From the NCBI GenBank assembly GCA_020073145.1, contig JAIQFS010000020.1, forward strand, positions 624-64,623: a DNA stretch of 64,000 nucleotides, given 5' to 3'. The stretch comes from Terriglobia bacterium (GTDB lineage: Bacteria; Acidobacteriota; Terriglobia; Bryobacterales; Bryobacteraceae). Shown piece after piece: positions 33,278-44,265 of the stretch. A program made the translations under genes and the position numbers. The notes beneath the pieces were generated by a model, which saw nothing but the letters and a program-made list of their open reading frames with translations, searched no databases and was not told where the DNA came from. Numbering within the stretch: the first letter of the stretch is position 1; every line of letters starts with the position of its first letter.

Positions 33278-34912
33278 GTGCGGAACTTGTTGAAGGTTGT
33301 TCCGGCGCTGGTGACGCTGGCGCTCGGCTCGCTTCTGCTCACTCAAAAAGGCCAGGCGATTCCAGCCTTTTCACGCCAATATGCCACCTCTTGCATGACG
33401 TGCCATATTGACTTTCCGAAGCTCAACGATTTCGGCAAGGCATTCAAGGATGCGGGTTTTCAGTTTCCGAAAGACGATGACACATACATAAAGGTTGCGC
33501 CGGTGATGCTGGGCGCGGAAGCGCAGAAGCAGACCTTTCCCAAGTCGGTCTGGCCGGGAACCATTCCGGGCATGCCGCCCATCGGACTGCGGTTCAATTC
33601 GTTCTTCCAGGCCACGGGGGCCAACCGGAAGCGTTTCGATCCGTTGGCCGGCCCCGGGGGCATTCCGCAAGTTATCCCCGGCACGGACTTTGCCAGCGGT
33701 CTGTTCAGTATCTTTACGGCCGGCAATTTCGGGAGCAGCATCGCGTTCTGGGTGGACGACGATATCAGCGTGGCCGGCAGTAACGGAGCAGGCGGTCTGG
33801 GCGATGCGTACCTGAAGTTCGTCAACGTGAGCCGGTTTCTCAAACTACCAAAAGACTCGCTCAGCGTCCGCGCGGGGCAGTTCGAGCTGGACCTTCCGGT
33901 GACGCAGGCGCGGAGCTACAACCTGAGCCCCTACGACATCTACCAGCAGGCCAACGTCGGTGCCATGAACTCCTTGGTGTCGCTGCAGCAGAACGTGTCG
34001 AACCAGTTCACGTTTGCGGATGCCGCGAAAGGAGTGGAGATCAGCGGCGGGCATCAGTATGGCGGATATCACTATTCGGTGGCAGTCTTCGATCAGAACA
34101 CCGCCGGCATCGATCAATCGGCCAATACCAGCCCGTACGTGCCCTCGCCCACCGGCGGCGCCAATGGCGGCGTCGGCTTCGGATCGAGCACCAGTTTCAA
34201 GAACGTCTACGGACGCCTCTCCTACCGTTTCAATCTGGAGCGCGATTCGGAAAGCCGGCACGACATTCAGGCCGCCGGGGCGACCGGGCCGCGCGATCAC
34301 ACCTACTTGAACTTCGGGTCTTTCTATTTGTACGGAAAGTCGCTCCAGCAATTTGTCGGCGCCGCTGCCGAGAACCCGGTCCTGCGCGCCGAAGAGCCCT
34401 ACTTCCGCGCGGGCGGCGACTTCAATTTCAACTACCGCCGATTCAACGTCTATGGCGTGTACCTGTACGGCCGCGACCAGAACCTGCTGCCGGTAGACGA
34501 CAACGGAATGCTGATCCCGCTTCCGCTCACGTCGGCTTCGCCGCTGCCGGTCAGCTTCATCAAAAGCGTACCGGCGCGGTTCAGCGGCGGCTTCGTACAG
34601 GCCGACTACATGGTGCATCCCTGGGTCATGGCGATCATGCGCTGGGATGGCGTCAATTCCACCGCCGACCGGATCAACGGCCTGGCGCTGGCCACCGATA
34701 CTCCCTTCTTCGGGCCGCTCCACTCCACGCGCACGCGATTCACGCCAGGAGTCCAGTTCCTGATTCATCCCAACATCAAGTTCTCCTTCGAATATCAGAT
34801 CCGCCCGATACAGACCGCCATCGTCGAGACCGATCCGGCCACCGGCAAGCTGGTTGCAGTCGATCCGTTCCGGGTCAACACCGCGCTATTTGGTCTCGAA
34901 TTTGTTTACTAG
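33278..34912 (+). CDS. Cyc2-like fused monoheme cytochrome-porin
   Basis: A 544-residue outer-membrane protein starting at GTG, with a strong GGGGGGGA ahead. The signal peptide (to about residue 27, TQKGQA) is followed at once by IPAFSRQYATSCMTCHIDFP with one c-heme site Cys39-His43, then KLNDFGKAFKDAGF. This order, a Phe-Ala/Ser-Arg-Gln lead-in, one CxxCH and a L-N-x-F-G-x-A-F-K segment before a barrel, is what I know from Cyc2, the iron oxidase of neutrophilic and acidophilic iron oxidisers. The remaining 480 residues alternate polar and aromatic residues as beta-strands, ending in an aromatic residue (GLEFVY), as porin barrels do. Fused cytochrome-porins are broader than proven iron oxidases. 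It is first in a co-directional row. Confidence 0.75.
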   Translation: MRNLLKVVPALVTLALGSLLLTQKGQAIPAFSRQYATSCMTCHIDFPKLNDFGKAFKDAGFQFPKDDDTYIKVAPVMLGAEAQKQTFPKSVWPGTIPGMPPIGLRFNSFFQATGANRKRFDPLAGPGGIPQVIPGTDFASGLFSIFTAGNFGSSIAFWVDDDISVAGSNGAGGLGDAYLKFVNVSRFLKLPKDSLSVRAGQFELDLPVTQARSYNLSPYDIYQQANVGAMNSLVSLQQNVSNQFTFADAAKGVEISGGHQYGGYHYSVAVFDQNTAGIDQSANTSPYVPSPTGGANGGVGFGSSTSFKNVYGRLSYRFNLERDSESRHDIQAAGATGPRDHTYLNFGSFYLYGKSLQQFVGAAAENPVLRAEEPYFRAGGDFNFNYRRFNVYGVYLYGRDQNLLPVDDNGMLIPLPLTSASPLPVSFIKSVPARFSGGFVQADYMVHPWVMAIMRWDGVNSTADRINGLALATDTPFFGPLHSTRTRFTPGVQFLIHPNIKFSFEYQIRPIQTAIVETDPATGKLVAVDPFRVNTALFGLEFVY

Positions 34913-34933
34913 ATCGTGAAAGGACGAACCAAA

Positions 34934-35524
34934 ATGTTCTCGATACTATCGAAATCTCAAGCGGTCATCGCGCTTTTGGCGGTTGCCGCCGGTGCGGTTC
35001 ACGCCGGTGAGATCACGGGAAAAGTCACCGCCGGGAAGGGCATCTCCGTGGTCTGGGTGGAGGCTGTGCCCGGGAAGACCTTTCCCAAGCCGGATAAGCC
35101 GATCACGATGGATCAGAAGTCCTTGCTGTTCCAGCCGCACATCATGGTCGCGCCGGTGGGCGTCACGGTGGAGTTCCTGAATAGCGACAACGTGCAACAC
35201 AACATCTTTTGGCCGGCCATCAGCGGCAACAAGAAGCTGAGCCATAACATGGGTACCTGGCCCAAAGGCCAAACCCGCTCCTTTCAGTTCGACACCGTGG
35301 GCGTAGTGCCGCTCTTGTGCAATGTACATCCGGAGATGTCGGGCTACATCATCGTCACGCCCACTCCTCTCTACGCGGAAACCGACGAATCGGGCGCCTT
35401 CAAGATCGCCGACGTGCCGGACGGCAGCTATACGGTGACGGCGTGGCACGAAGGCTACAAGAACCAGTCCAAGCCCGTGACCGTCAAGGGCACGGCGGCG
35501 GCCGATTTCGCGCTGACCAAGTAA
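34934..35524 (+). CDS. Periplasmic type-1 copper protein with regulatory-like tail
   Basis: A 196-residue exported protein (signal peptide to Ala24). The cupredoxin domain has a full type-1 copper site: His89 (SDNVQHNIFWP), Cys129, His132 and Met135 (LLCNVHPEMSGYI). A C-terminal beta-sandwich of about 45 residues resembles carboxypeptidase-regulatory domains (TDESGAFKIADVPDGSYTV). The ATG is 22 bp after the Cyc2-like stop, with AGGA nearby, and the next gene starts 29 bp later. The site suits electron shuttling between the outer-membrane cytochrome and inner-membrane carriers. Confidence 0.85.
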   Translation: MFSILSKSQAVIALLAVAAGAVHAGEITGKVTAGKGISVVWVEAVPGKTFPKPDKPITMDQKSLLFQPHIMVAPVGVTVEFLNSDNVQHNIFWPAISGNKKLSHNMGTWPKGQTRSFQFDTVGVVPLLCNVHPEMSGYIIVTPTPLYAETDESGAFKIADVPDGSYTVTAWHEGYKNQSKPVTVKGTAAADFALTK

Positions 35525-35553
35525 AGGCCCTGCCAGCCGCCACGGGAGACCCT

Positions 35554-37454
<1,901 letters not shown>

Positions 37455-37458
<4 letters not shown>

Positions 37459-37949
37459 GCGGAAACGTCAGCACAACACCGACCGCCCAAACCGATCCCG
37501 GCTCCAGCCGCCGGCAAGCGTTTATCCAGCTCGGGGTTGGCTCCATCTGCGTGGCCTGTGCCGGGGCTTCGGTGTTCGGCTACGAATTCCTGGCGCCGAA
37601 CGTTCTTTACGAGCCTTCGCCCATCACCAACGCCGGCAAGCCCGACCGCTATCCGCAAGGCACCGTGACCCAAGACCTGCAGGCGGGCATCTACATCGTG
37701 CACGGTCCGGAGGGCCTCTACGCTCTGTCGGCGGTCTGCACGCACCTCGGCTGCCTCACCGCCTGGAAGCCCGAGTTGGGAATCGTGGCGTGCCCCTGCC
37801 ACGGCAGTAAGTTCCGCCGCGACGGCACCAAGATCGAAGGCCCCGCGCCCAATCCCTTGCCCTGGCTGAAAGCATGGATCAGCGACGAAGGAGATCTCCT
37901 GGTGGACCGTTCCGCGCCCCTCGAGCAGAAGCAGTTTGTGAGGACCTGA
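37455..37949 (+). CDS. Rieske [2Fe-2S] protein of a cytochrome bc complex
   Basis: A 164-residue protein with a Tat-type signal anchor ([14 protein letters not shown], twin Arg19-Arg20) followed by one membrane helix and a Rieske fold. The ligands are complete: Cys95-His97 in CTHLGC and Cys113-His116 in CPCHGS, with Cys100 and Cys115 for the stabilising disulfide. The size is that of the b6f type. It overlaps the FAD/Fe-S gene by 4 bp and precedes the cytochrome b gene by one base. Confidence 0.94.
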
Positions 37950-37950
37950 C

Positions 37951-38697
37951 ATGGCGAACTCCCTGGAGGCCCGGCTCACAAGCCTGCGCGATACCCGCGT
38001 CTGGCGGTCGATCTTCCGCAGCGGATCGGGAGCCACCAATCTGCGCCGCGCGCTCGCCGTCCAGCAGAACGTGTTCCTGCACCTGGCTTCGGTCAAGGTC
38101 CGGAAACGGTCGCTGGCCTTCCGCGTTACCTGGTTCCTCGGCACCCTCACTCTGGGCGCCTTCCTGATCCTAGTGCTGACCGGCATCCCGCTGATGCTGT
38201 ATTACCATCCGTCGGTGCCGCAGGCGTACGCCGACATGAACGACCTGCGGTTTGTCGTCTCGGCGGGCGTCTTCCTCCGCAATCTCCACCGCTGGTCGGC
38301 GCACGCCATGGTGCTGCTGGTGTTCGCGCACATGTTCAAGGTGTTCTATCGCGGCGCCTACCGGCCGCCGCGCGAATTCAATTGGGTGATCGGGGTCGTG
38401 CTGTTGCTGATCACCCTGTTCCTGAGCTACACCGGCTACCTTCTGCCGTGGGACCAGTTGGCGTTTTGGGCCATCACCGTGGGCTCCAACCTGATTTCCG
38501 CGGTCCCGGTGTTCGGCGCTCGAATCCGGTTCCTGCTTCTCGGCGGCCACACTGTCAACGCCAACGCCTTGCTGCGGTTTTACGTCCTGCACTGCGTGAT
38601 TCTGCCGCTGGCAGCCGTCACCTTCGTGGCCATTCATTTCTGGCGCATCCGCAAAGATGGCGGGATCTACTCCGGGGAGAGTAAGCGCCATGAGTGA
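37951..38697 (+). CDS. Cytochrome b, N-terminal (b6-type) subunit
   Basis: A 248-residue membrane protein with four helices. The two haem b ligand pairs are His113/His127 in helix B ([20 protein letters not shown]) and His214/His229 in helix D; the second spacing, 14 intervening residues, is the b6 pattern rather than the 13 of bc1. The Q-site stretch [16 protein letters not shown] is conserved. A 50-residue basic N-terminal extension precedes helix A. It overlaps the subunit IV gene by 8 bp. Confidence 0.93.
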   Translation: MANSLEARLTSLRDTRVWRSIFRSGSGATNLRRALAVQQNVFLHLASVKVRKRSLAFRVTWFLGTLTLGAFLILVLTGIPLMLYYHPSVPQAYADMNDLRFVVSAGVFLRNLHRWSAHAMVLLVFAHMFKVFYRGAYRPPREFNWVIGVVLLLITLFLSYTGYLLPWDQLAFWAITVGSNLISAVPVFGARIRFLLLGGHTVNANALLRFYVLHCVILPLAAVTFVAIHFWRIRKDGGIYSGESKRHE

Positions 38698-39397
38698 ACA
38701 CAAAGACTTCGCCGCCGCCATGGACTCCGATAGCCGCAAGACTCCGGTCCGGGTGGCCTTCGTCACGCGGCGCACGTCTCCTCACGTGAAGCGTCAGGAT
38801 GACGATTACGTCATGACGTTTCCGGAAGCGTTGTTCCGCGGCGTGGTGGCGGTCGAGGTGCTGGCTTTGGTCCTGGTGGTGCTGGCGCTGTTCTGGAACG
38901 CCTCTTTGGAACAGCTCGCCGACCCGATGCAGACCCCCAATCCGGCCAAGGCGCCTTGGTACTTCCTCGGCCTGCAGGAGCTGCTGCACTACTTTCCCCC
39001 GGTCGTGGCCGGCGTGCTGATACCGACCTTGGTGGTGATGGCCTTGATCGTCATCCCCTACTTCCGCATTAATATCGAAGCCGAGGGGCTGTGGACGCGC
39101 AACCGCGCCGGACGCCTCCGCATCCTCGCCGTGGTCATCGCGGTGTTCGTGGTCTTCCTGATCGTCTTTGACGTGTTCGCGGTGCTGATTCCCTCGCTGC
39201 TGGTGGCGGGATTGATGTTTTACTCCGCCACCAACCCGGCGGCCCCGGGCCGCTTCCATCGCTGGCTGGCATCCAAACCGCTCTCGTTCTGGATTATGTC
39301 TTGGTTCCTGCTGGAGGCGGGCGTGCTGACGCTGATCGGCACGTTCTTCCGCGGCCCCGGGTGGTCGTTCGTGATGCCGTGGAGTGGCCAGATATGA
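38690..39397 (+). CDS. Cytochrome b, C-terminal (subunit IV-type) part
   Basis: A 235-residue membrane protein with about four helices, corresponding to subunit IV of b6f complexes. The quinol-oxidation motif PEWY appears as APWY in [18 protein letters not shown] (about residues 84-101), so the glutamate that accepts a quinol proton in classic complexes is replaced by alanine. The chosen ATG overlaps the b6-type gene and has GGGGAGAG ahead. It overlaps the octaheme gene by 4 bp. Confidence 0.88.
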   Translation: MSEHKDFAAAMDSDSRKTPVRVAFVTRRTSPHVKRQDDDYVMTFPEALFRGVVAVEVLALVLVVLALFWNASLEQLADPMQTPNPAKAPWYFLGLQELLHYFPPVVAGVLIPTLVVMALIVIPYFRINIEAEGLWTRNRAGRLRILAVVIAVFVVFLIVFDVFAVLIPSLLVAGLMFYSATNPAAPGRFHRWLASKPLSFWIMSWFLLEAGVLTLIGTFFRGPGWSFVMPWSGQI

Positions 39398-41460
39398 GCC
39401 TGGGCGGAAAGATCGCGGCCGCCCGCCGGCTCCTGTTCGGAGACAGCGCGCGCACTTTCGGCACGCTGAGCGTGGTGCTCCTGGCATTGCTCGCCGTCGT
39501 TCCGGCCAAGGATTACTTCCGCGAGTGGCGGACCTACCAGAAGGGGTATCTGCGCCTGGTCTCCAAGCGGAGCGACGCCACCTCCCTGGCCCGGCGCTTT
39601 GAGCCCGGCGTGCAGCAGGTCTGGCTGCCGGAACTGGGAGTGGTCGACCGTTGCGCCACCTGCCACGTCGCGCTCAAGGAATCCAGCCTGGCCGATGTGA
39701 AGACCCAGCCGTTCCGGCCGCATCCGTCGATTCCGCACAACCTCAGCGACTTCGGTTGTGCGTTTTGCCACCGCGGGCAGGGCGCGGCGACGACCGTCGA
39801 AGAAGCGCACCGCAGCACTAAGTCCTGGGAAGAGCCGATCCTGCCGGCCCGCTATTTGGAGTCTTCCTGCGGCCAGTGCCACCTCGACCGGCCGGCCGGG
39901 ACGCCGTTGCTGAATCAGGGACGCGACACGCTGGCCCAATATGGCTGCGTGCGCTGCCACACCATCAAAACGCTGGGCGGCGTCACCCTGGCCGGTACGG
40001 ACGATCCTCCTTCGCTCGCGCACATCGCCGAAAAGACCAGCCGGGAGTGGATCGCGGCCTGGCTTAAGAACCCGCAAGCTTATGCTGCTTCGGCCACCAT
40101 GCCGAACTTCCAGTTGCCGGATGAAGACATCCGCGACATCTCCGCCTTTCTGATGGCGCAAAGCACGCCCTATCGCGCCGGGACCGCCGCGGAGACCGCA
40201 CCCGCTGCTGCGGCGGCCGATGCTGCCGCCCAGCAGGAAGGCGCCAGTCTGTACGGCGAATCCTTCTGCGCTTCCTGCCATGCCACGCAGAACGCCGCCG
40301 GCACCCTGGTGGGCGGAACGCTCGGGCCGGAGCTGACGCGCGTCGGCTCCAAGGTGAAAACGGCGTGGCTGGCGGATTGGCTGCGCAATCCCAAGGTCTA
40401 CGACCCCGAAACCAAAATGCCGCATTACCGGCTCGACTCGAAACAAATCGGGCTCCTGCTGGGGTTCCTCGGCGGCAAGACGGATTCCGATTTCCTCGGC
40501 AACCGCCATTTCGACGCGGCCCCCAAGGCCGAAATCGAGCACGGCCAGAAACTGGTCATCGAGCGCGGCTGCGCGGCGTGCCACGACATCAACGGCGTCA
40601 AGAAGCCGGACGATTTCGCGCCCGAGCTGACGCTGGTGGGGAGCCGGCCGTTGGCGAAAATCCTGTTCGCGCCCGGCGTGCCCGAAACCCTGCCGGACTA
40701 CATCGCGGCGAAGATCCGCCAGCCGCGGTCCTTCGGAAATGCCTTAAAGATGCCGCAGTACACCCTGGCGCCCCAGCAGGTGGACGGCCTGGTGACCGCC
40801 CTGCTCGCACAGACCGAAGGGGCGCAGACCGTGCCCGCCCGGCTCCGCGTGGCGGCGCGCCGGCCTTCCGATTACCACGCCGCGGGCAAGGCCGGGCAGC
40901 TCATCGAAGACATGTCCTGTTTCAGTTGCCACACCATCAACGGCCGGGGCGGCGACATGGCGCCGGAATTGACCTGGGAAGGAACCTCCGTCCAGCGTGC
41001 CTGGCTGGTCAACTTTTTGAAGAATCCCAATACGTTGCGCCCGGCTTTGATCCGCCGCATGCCCAAGTTCAACGTAACGGATGCCGAAGCCAGCACTTTG
41101 GCCGACTACATCATGACGGTCTACCAGACGCCGGCCTTCGATCGCGACGCGCTCGACGGCGCGCACTTCACGGCCGCCGACGGCGAACGCGGCAAAGAAC
41201 TGTTCTACGGCAAGTACGCCTGCCAGTCCTGCCACATCGTGGACCCAAATCAGGACAAGGGATACATCGGCCCGACTCTGACCCAGGTGGGCGTGCGGCT
41301 CAATGCCGCCTGGATCTTCCACTGGCTGAAGAACGCGCAGAGCCTGCGGCCGGGCACGCTCGAGCCGGTGTGGAACATGAGTGACGACGATGCGCGGGCG
41401 ATCGCCGCGTTCCTGATGGCACAGAAGACCGCGCCGCGGGCGGAGGCCGCCCGGAAATGA
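39394..41460 (+). CDS. Membrane-anchored octaheme c-type cytochrome
   Basis: A 688-residue protein with an N-terminal helix (about residues 21-37) that leaves the remainder in the periplasm. Eight CxxCH sites start at Cys87, 122, 159, 185, 292, 393, 509 and 610; the last four are separate monoheme cytochrome c domains, each with an AFLMAQ or ADYIMT helix and a methionine near MPNF, MPHY, MPQY or MPKF, a likely distal ligand. It takes the position of cytochrome c1 or f in the bc complex operon and could link it to several periplasmic partners. It overlaps both neighbours by 4 bp. Confidence 0.9.
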   Translation: MSLGGKIAAARRLLFGDSARTFGTLSVVLLALLAVVPAKDYFREWRTYQKGYLRLVSKRSDATSLARRFEPGVQQVWLPELGVVDRCATCHVALKESSLADVKTQPFRPHPSIPHNLSDFGCAFCHRGQGAATTVEEAHRSTKSWEEPILPARYLESSCGQCHLDRPAGTPLLNQGRDTLAQYGCVRCHTIKTLGGVTLAGTDDPPSLAHIAEKTSREWIAAWLKNPQAYAASATMPNFQLPDEDIRDISAFLMAQSTPYRAGTAAETAPAAAAADAAAQQEGASLYGESFCASCHATQNAAGTLVGGTLGPELTRVGSKVKTAWLADWLRNPKVYDPETKMPHYRLDSKQIGLLLGFLGGKTDSDFLGNRHFDAAPKAEIEHGQKLVIERGCAACHDINGVKKPDDFAPELTLVGSRPLAKILFAPGVPETLPDYIAAKIRQPRSFGNALKMPQYTLAPQQVDGLVTALLAQTEGAQTVPARLRVAARRPSDYHAAGKAGQLIEDMSCFSCHTINGRGGDMAPELTWEGTSVQRAWLVNFLKNPNTLRPALIRRMPKFNVTDAEASTLADYIMTVYQTPAFDRDALDGAHFTAADGERGKELFYGKYACQSCHIVDPNQDKGYIGPTLTQVGVRLNAAWIFHWLKNAQSLRPGTLEPVWNMSDDDARAIAAFLMAQKTAPRAEAARK

Positions 41461-42194
41461 ACCGGTCCGGACTGGCGGGAATGATTGCGGCGCTGGCCCT
41501 GGCAGTGACGGGCGCGTGCGGGCGGCATGCTGCGGCTCCAGCGGAGCTCCAGCCCAAGGCATACGGCGCCGCCATTGTGCTGGTAAGCGGCGAGAAACAG
41601 GTGGCAGGCGTGGGCGCGGCGCTCGATCAGCCCGTGGTGGTCCAGGTGAACGATGCGAAGGGCGCCCCTGTGCCCGGCGCGTTGGTGCGCCTGGCCGCAG
41701 CCGGCAGTGTCCGCTTCCTGCCGGATCGCGGCCTGACGGGGTCCGACGGCCAGTTTACGGCCGGCGTGAGCCTCGGCTCCTCGGCCGGCCGCTACCAGAT
41801 TGTGGCTTCCACCGCCGGCGGCTCCGGCAAACGCGCCGAGGTCCGTGTGGAGGAGATCGCCCTCGGATACCGAGAAACGCTCGGCCAGCAGATCAACGCG
41901 ATTCACTGCATCCGCTGCCACGATTCCGAGTCCACGCCGGAGCGCGTCTCCAACCATGACAACCTCAAAGCCCAGCCCCATTCCTTCACGGAAGGTGCGA
42001 TCATGAATTCGATGAGCGATGCGGCCCTCGTCGCTATGATCGGCCATGGCGGCGCCGCGCTCAACAAGTCAGCCGAGATGCCGCCCTACGGAAACACCTT
42101 GACGCCGGCAGAGATCGACGCGCTGGTGGCCTTCATTCGCGCCGTCGCCGATCCGCCTTACCGTCCTCAGGGAGTCTTCGATGCGAGCAACTAA
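41457..42194 (+). CDS. Monoheme c-type cytochrome with Ig-like domain
   Basis: A 245-residue exported protein, possibly a lipoprotein (ALAVTGAC, Cys21, not an ideal lipobox). Residues 35-135 form an Ig-like sandwich of the Big-1 type (VVVQVNDAKGAPVPGALVRL, TGSDGQFTAGVSLGS). The C-terminal cytochrome c domain has one haem site, Cys151-His155 (IHCIRCHDSE), and a likely Met ligand in SAEMPPYGN. It overlaps the octaheme gene by 4 bp and the following gene by 14 bp, so it is part of the complex or its electron acceptor. Confidence 0.78.
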   Translation: MNRSGLAGMIAALALAVTGACGRHAAAPAELQPKAYGAAIVLVSGEKQVAGVGAALDQPVVVQVNDAKGAPVPGALVRLAAAGSVRFLPDRGLTGSDGQFTAGVSLGSSAGRYQIVASTAGGSGKRAEVRVEEIALGYRETLGQQINAIHCIRCHDSESTPERVSNHDNLKAQPHSFTEGAIMNSMSDAALVAMIGHGGAALNKSAEMPPYGNTLTPAEIDALVAFIRAVADPPYRPQGVFDASN

Positions 42195-43413
42195 CGCCGC
42201 CATCGCGGCGTGTCTGTTCGCTGCGGCGTCGTCAGCTCAGGTGCTGGCGCCCGAGGAAATCCGCGATCCTCAGCTGCGCGGCCTGCAGGAAAAATACCTC
42301 AGCGATCTTAAGCTCATCACCCGCGCCGTGGCCGCGCACGAGTTCCCCTACCATTTCTATTTCAGCCGGAAGCTCGATCTCGATGAGAAAGAGCAGAAGC
42401 GAAGCGACCAGCGCTCCGTCCAGTTCGACCGGTATGAAGGTCAGGTCGTGCTCAAGATCACCGGCAATTACTTCGCGTCCTATTCGGCGGAATTGATGAA
42501 GCCGGAGGAGCGCGCCCGCTTGACGTATCAGGCCGTGATGCTGCCGCTGCTGCGGGCCGCCGTCCCTGCGATGGAAAAAGCGGACGGGCCGCAGGCATTT
42601 GCATTCGAGATCTCGCATCACGTGCGCAAGAAGGTGCTGGGGGTATCCAACGAGGCCGTCGAAAACCTGGTGCTGATTCTGCCCAAGGCCTCGGCCCAGC
42701 GCCTAGTGGCGTCATCCGACCCCCAGGCACAACAAGCAGCCGTCTCCGAAGGCGAAGTGTTTCTGAATGCCGCTCCGATTTCGCTGTGGCCGCGGCCGGA
42801 TGAGGAAGCCGCGGCGCGGCCAGCCGCCCCGGCCGGGGCGGCGCCGGCTCCCAGCTTCCCCACCCCGGCGGCCAAGGTCCGCGTTGAGACACCGGCTCCG
42901 CCGGCGGCCGCGCGAGACACCTCGCCGGAGGCCGTCAAAGGCCTGCAGAAGGCGTATCAGACCAGCCTGGACCGGATGGTCCAGGAAATGGAACCGCAAG
43001 CGCACTTTGTCCGGTACGCCCCGCCTGCTTTCATCCCGTTCCATAACGGTTTGTACCTGCAGTTGTCCCTGACCACCACGCTGCCGCCGGCCGCGGCGGG
43101 TTCTCAGTACCGGCTGGCCGCGCTGGCGTTCGACCAGCACATCGCCCATCTCATCCGTCCGGCGCTGGCCTATTTCAAAGACCGCGACGACTTTGACGGA
43201 ATCGATTTCAGCGCCACCGTCCGGCTCGCCGCCGACAGCGCCGACGCCGGTGCACTGGCCGTCGAGTTCTTCTTCCCACTCAAGCTTTTACGCGCGTATG
43301 CGGACTTCGATACCACGGGACAGCAGTTGATTGACCCTAGCTTCGTGCTCATCAATGGCGAGCGGGTCAGTCTGAACCTGCAGGTAGCGGAAGCTGGAGC
43401 CCCAAGCAAGTAG
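42181..43413 (+). CDS. Unknown secreted protein of the bc-complex operon
   Basis: A 410-residue protein with a signal peptide (AIAACLFAAASSAQ). I recognise no family. Two similar-looking halves, residues 25-200 and 250-400, each open with an amphipathic helix and have long beta-like stretches (QVVLKITGNYFASYSAELM; LYLQLSLTTTLPP), split by a 50-residue Pro/Ala linker. There is no haem or metal motif. Overlap of the start with the preceding gene and a 2 bp gap to the CtaA-like gene put it firmly in the operon, so it is a likely structural or assembly factor. Confidence 0.7.
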   Translation: MRATNAAIAACLFAAASSAQVLAPEEIRDPQLRGLQEKYLSDLKLITRAVAAHEFPYHFYFSRKLDLDEKEQKRSDQRSVQFDRYEGQVVLKITGNYFASYSAELMKPEERARLTYQAVMLPLLRAAVPAMEKADGPQAFAFEISHHVRKKVLGVSNEAVENLVLILPKASAQRLVASSDPQAQQAAVSEGEVFLNAAPISLWPRPDEEAAARPAAPAGAAPAPSFPTPAAKVRVETPAPPAAARDTSPEAVKGLQKAYQTSLDRMVQEMEPQAHFVRYAPPAFIPFHNGLYLQLSLTTTLPPAAAGSQYRLAALAFDQHIAHLIRPALAYFKDRDDFDGIDFSATVRLAADSADAGALAVEFFFPLKLLRAYADFDTTGQQLIDPSFVLINGERVSLNLQVAEAGAPSK

Positions 43414-43415
43414 GC

Positions 43416-44216
43416 ATGAACAACCCTTGGCTGCATCGTGGCGCGGTGCTTCTGGCGTTGTGCACGCTGTTGCTGGTGGCGACAGGGGACGCGGTGACCA
43501 GCAATGACCAGCGGCCGATGTACTCGTTCGGGCAGATCCATTTCTGGACGGCGGCGGCGGCGGGCATCCTCACAATCGGTCTGGCGATTGGGCTGTCGCG
43601 GGCCGACCCTCGCGCGTGGCTGCGGCGATTGGGCTGGACCGCCGTCGGAGCCGTCGCGGTTCAAGCGGTCCTGGGGCTCCAGAGCGAGCCGCTGCCGCCC
43701 GCGGTGCGTTTCTGTCACGCCTTTCTGGCCCAGTTGTTCTTCACGGCTGTGGTGGCGATTGCCGTGTGCACCTCGAGCGGTTGGATGGAAGGTCCGGGGC
43801 TGCCCGAGAGCCGTTCCTTCCTGCGGTTCATGGCGAAGGTGACACCCGCCCTGGTGTTGCTGCAGGTGACGCTGGGGCTCGCGTTCCGGCACGGGTTGAT
43901 GGGCGTGGGGCTGCACATCGCGGGCGCTTTCGCCGTGCTGTTCTTCATCCTGGGGCTGACGTTGCCCGTGATTTACGCTCCGGAGCCCGGCCGCCTGTCC
44001 GCCGCGGCCAAGACGTTGCTGGCCGTCGCATCCCTGCAGGTATTTCTGGGGCTTGCGTTGTTCATCATCCGATCGATGGATGAGATCGACCCAGTGGTGG
44101 TGATTGTGGCGACCATGGTTCACGCCGCAGTGGGAGCCCTGACGTTGGCGGCCAGCCTGGCGATGGCGCTCCTGGTCTTGCGTGGAGTCGGCGAACCCGC
44201 GGCGAGCCCGTTCTGA
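43416..44216 (+). CDS. COX15/CtaA-family membrane protein
   Basis: A 266-residue protein with eight hydrophobic helices, resembling haem A synthase. Histidines lie where the family has its haem ligands: QIHFW (residue 42), RFCHAFLAQ (about 103), LHIAGAF (about 167) and MVHAAVG (about 231). True CtaA makes haem A for cytochrome oxidase, but no oxidase gene is here, so this copy may bind haem b and serve electron transfer or haem insertion in the bc complex. It is the last gene of the plus-strand row. Confidence 0.75.
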   Translation: MNNPWLHRGAVLLALCTLLLVATGDAVTSNDQRPMYSFGQIHFWTAAAAGILTIGLAIGLSRADPRAWLRRLGWTAVGAVAVQAVLGLQSEPLPPAVRFCHAFLAQLFFTAVVAIAVCTSSGWMEGPGLPESRSFLRFMAKVTPALVLLQVTLGLAFRHGLMGVGLHIAGAFAVLFFILGLTLPVIYAPEPGRLSAAAKTLLAVASLQVFLGLALFIIRSMDEIDPVVVIVATMVHAAVGALTLAASLAMALLVLRGVGEPAASPF

Positions 44217-44265
44217 GCCGGCTACCGAAGCGCGACGGTTCGCAAGGTACTGCCTCTTGCCGCGT

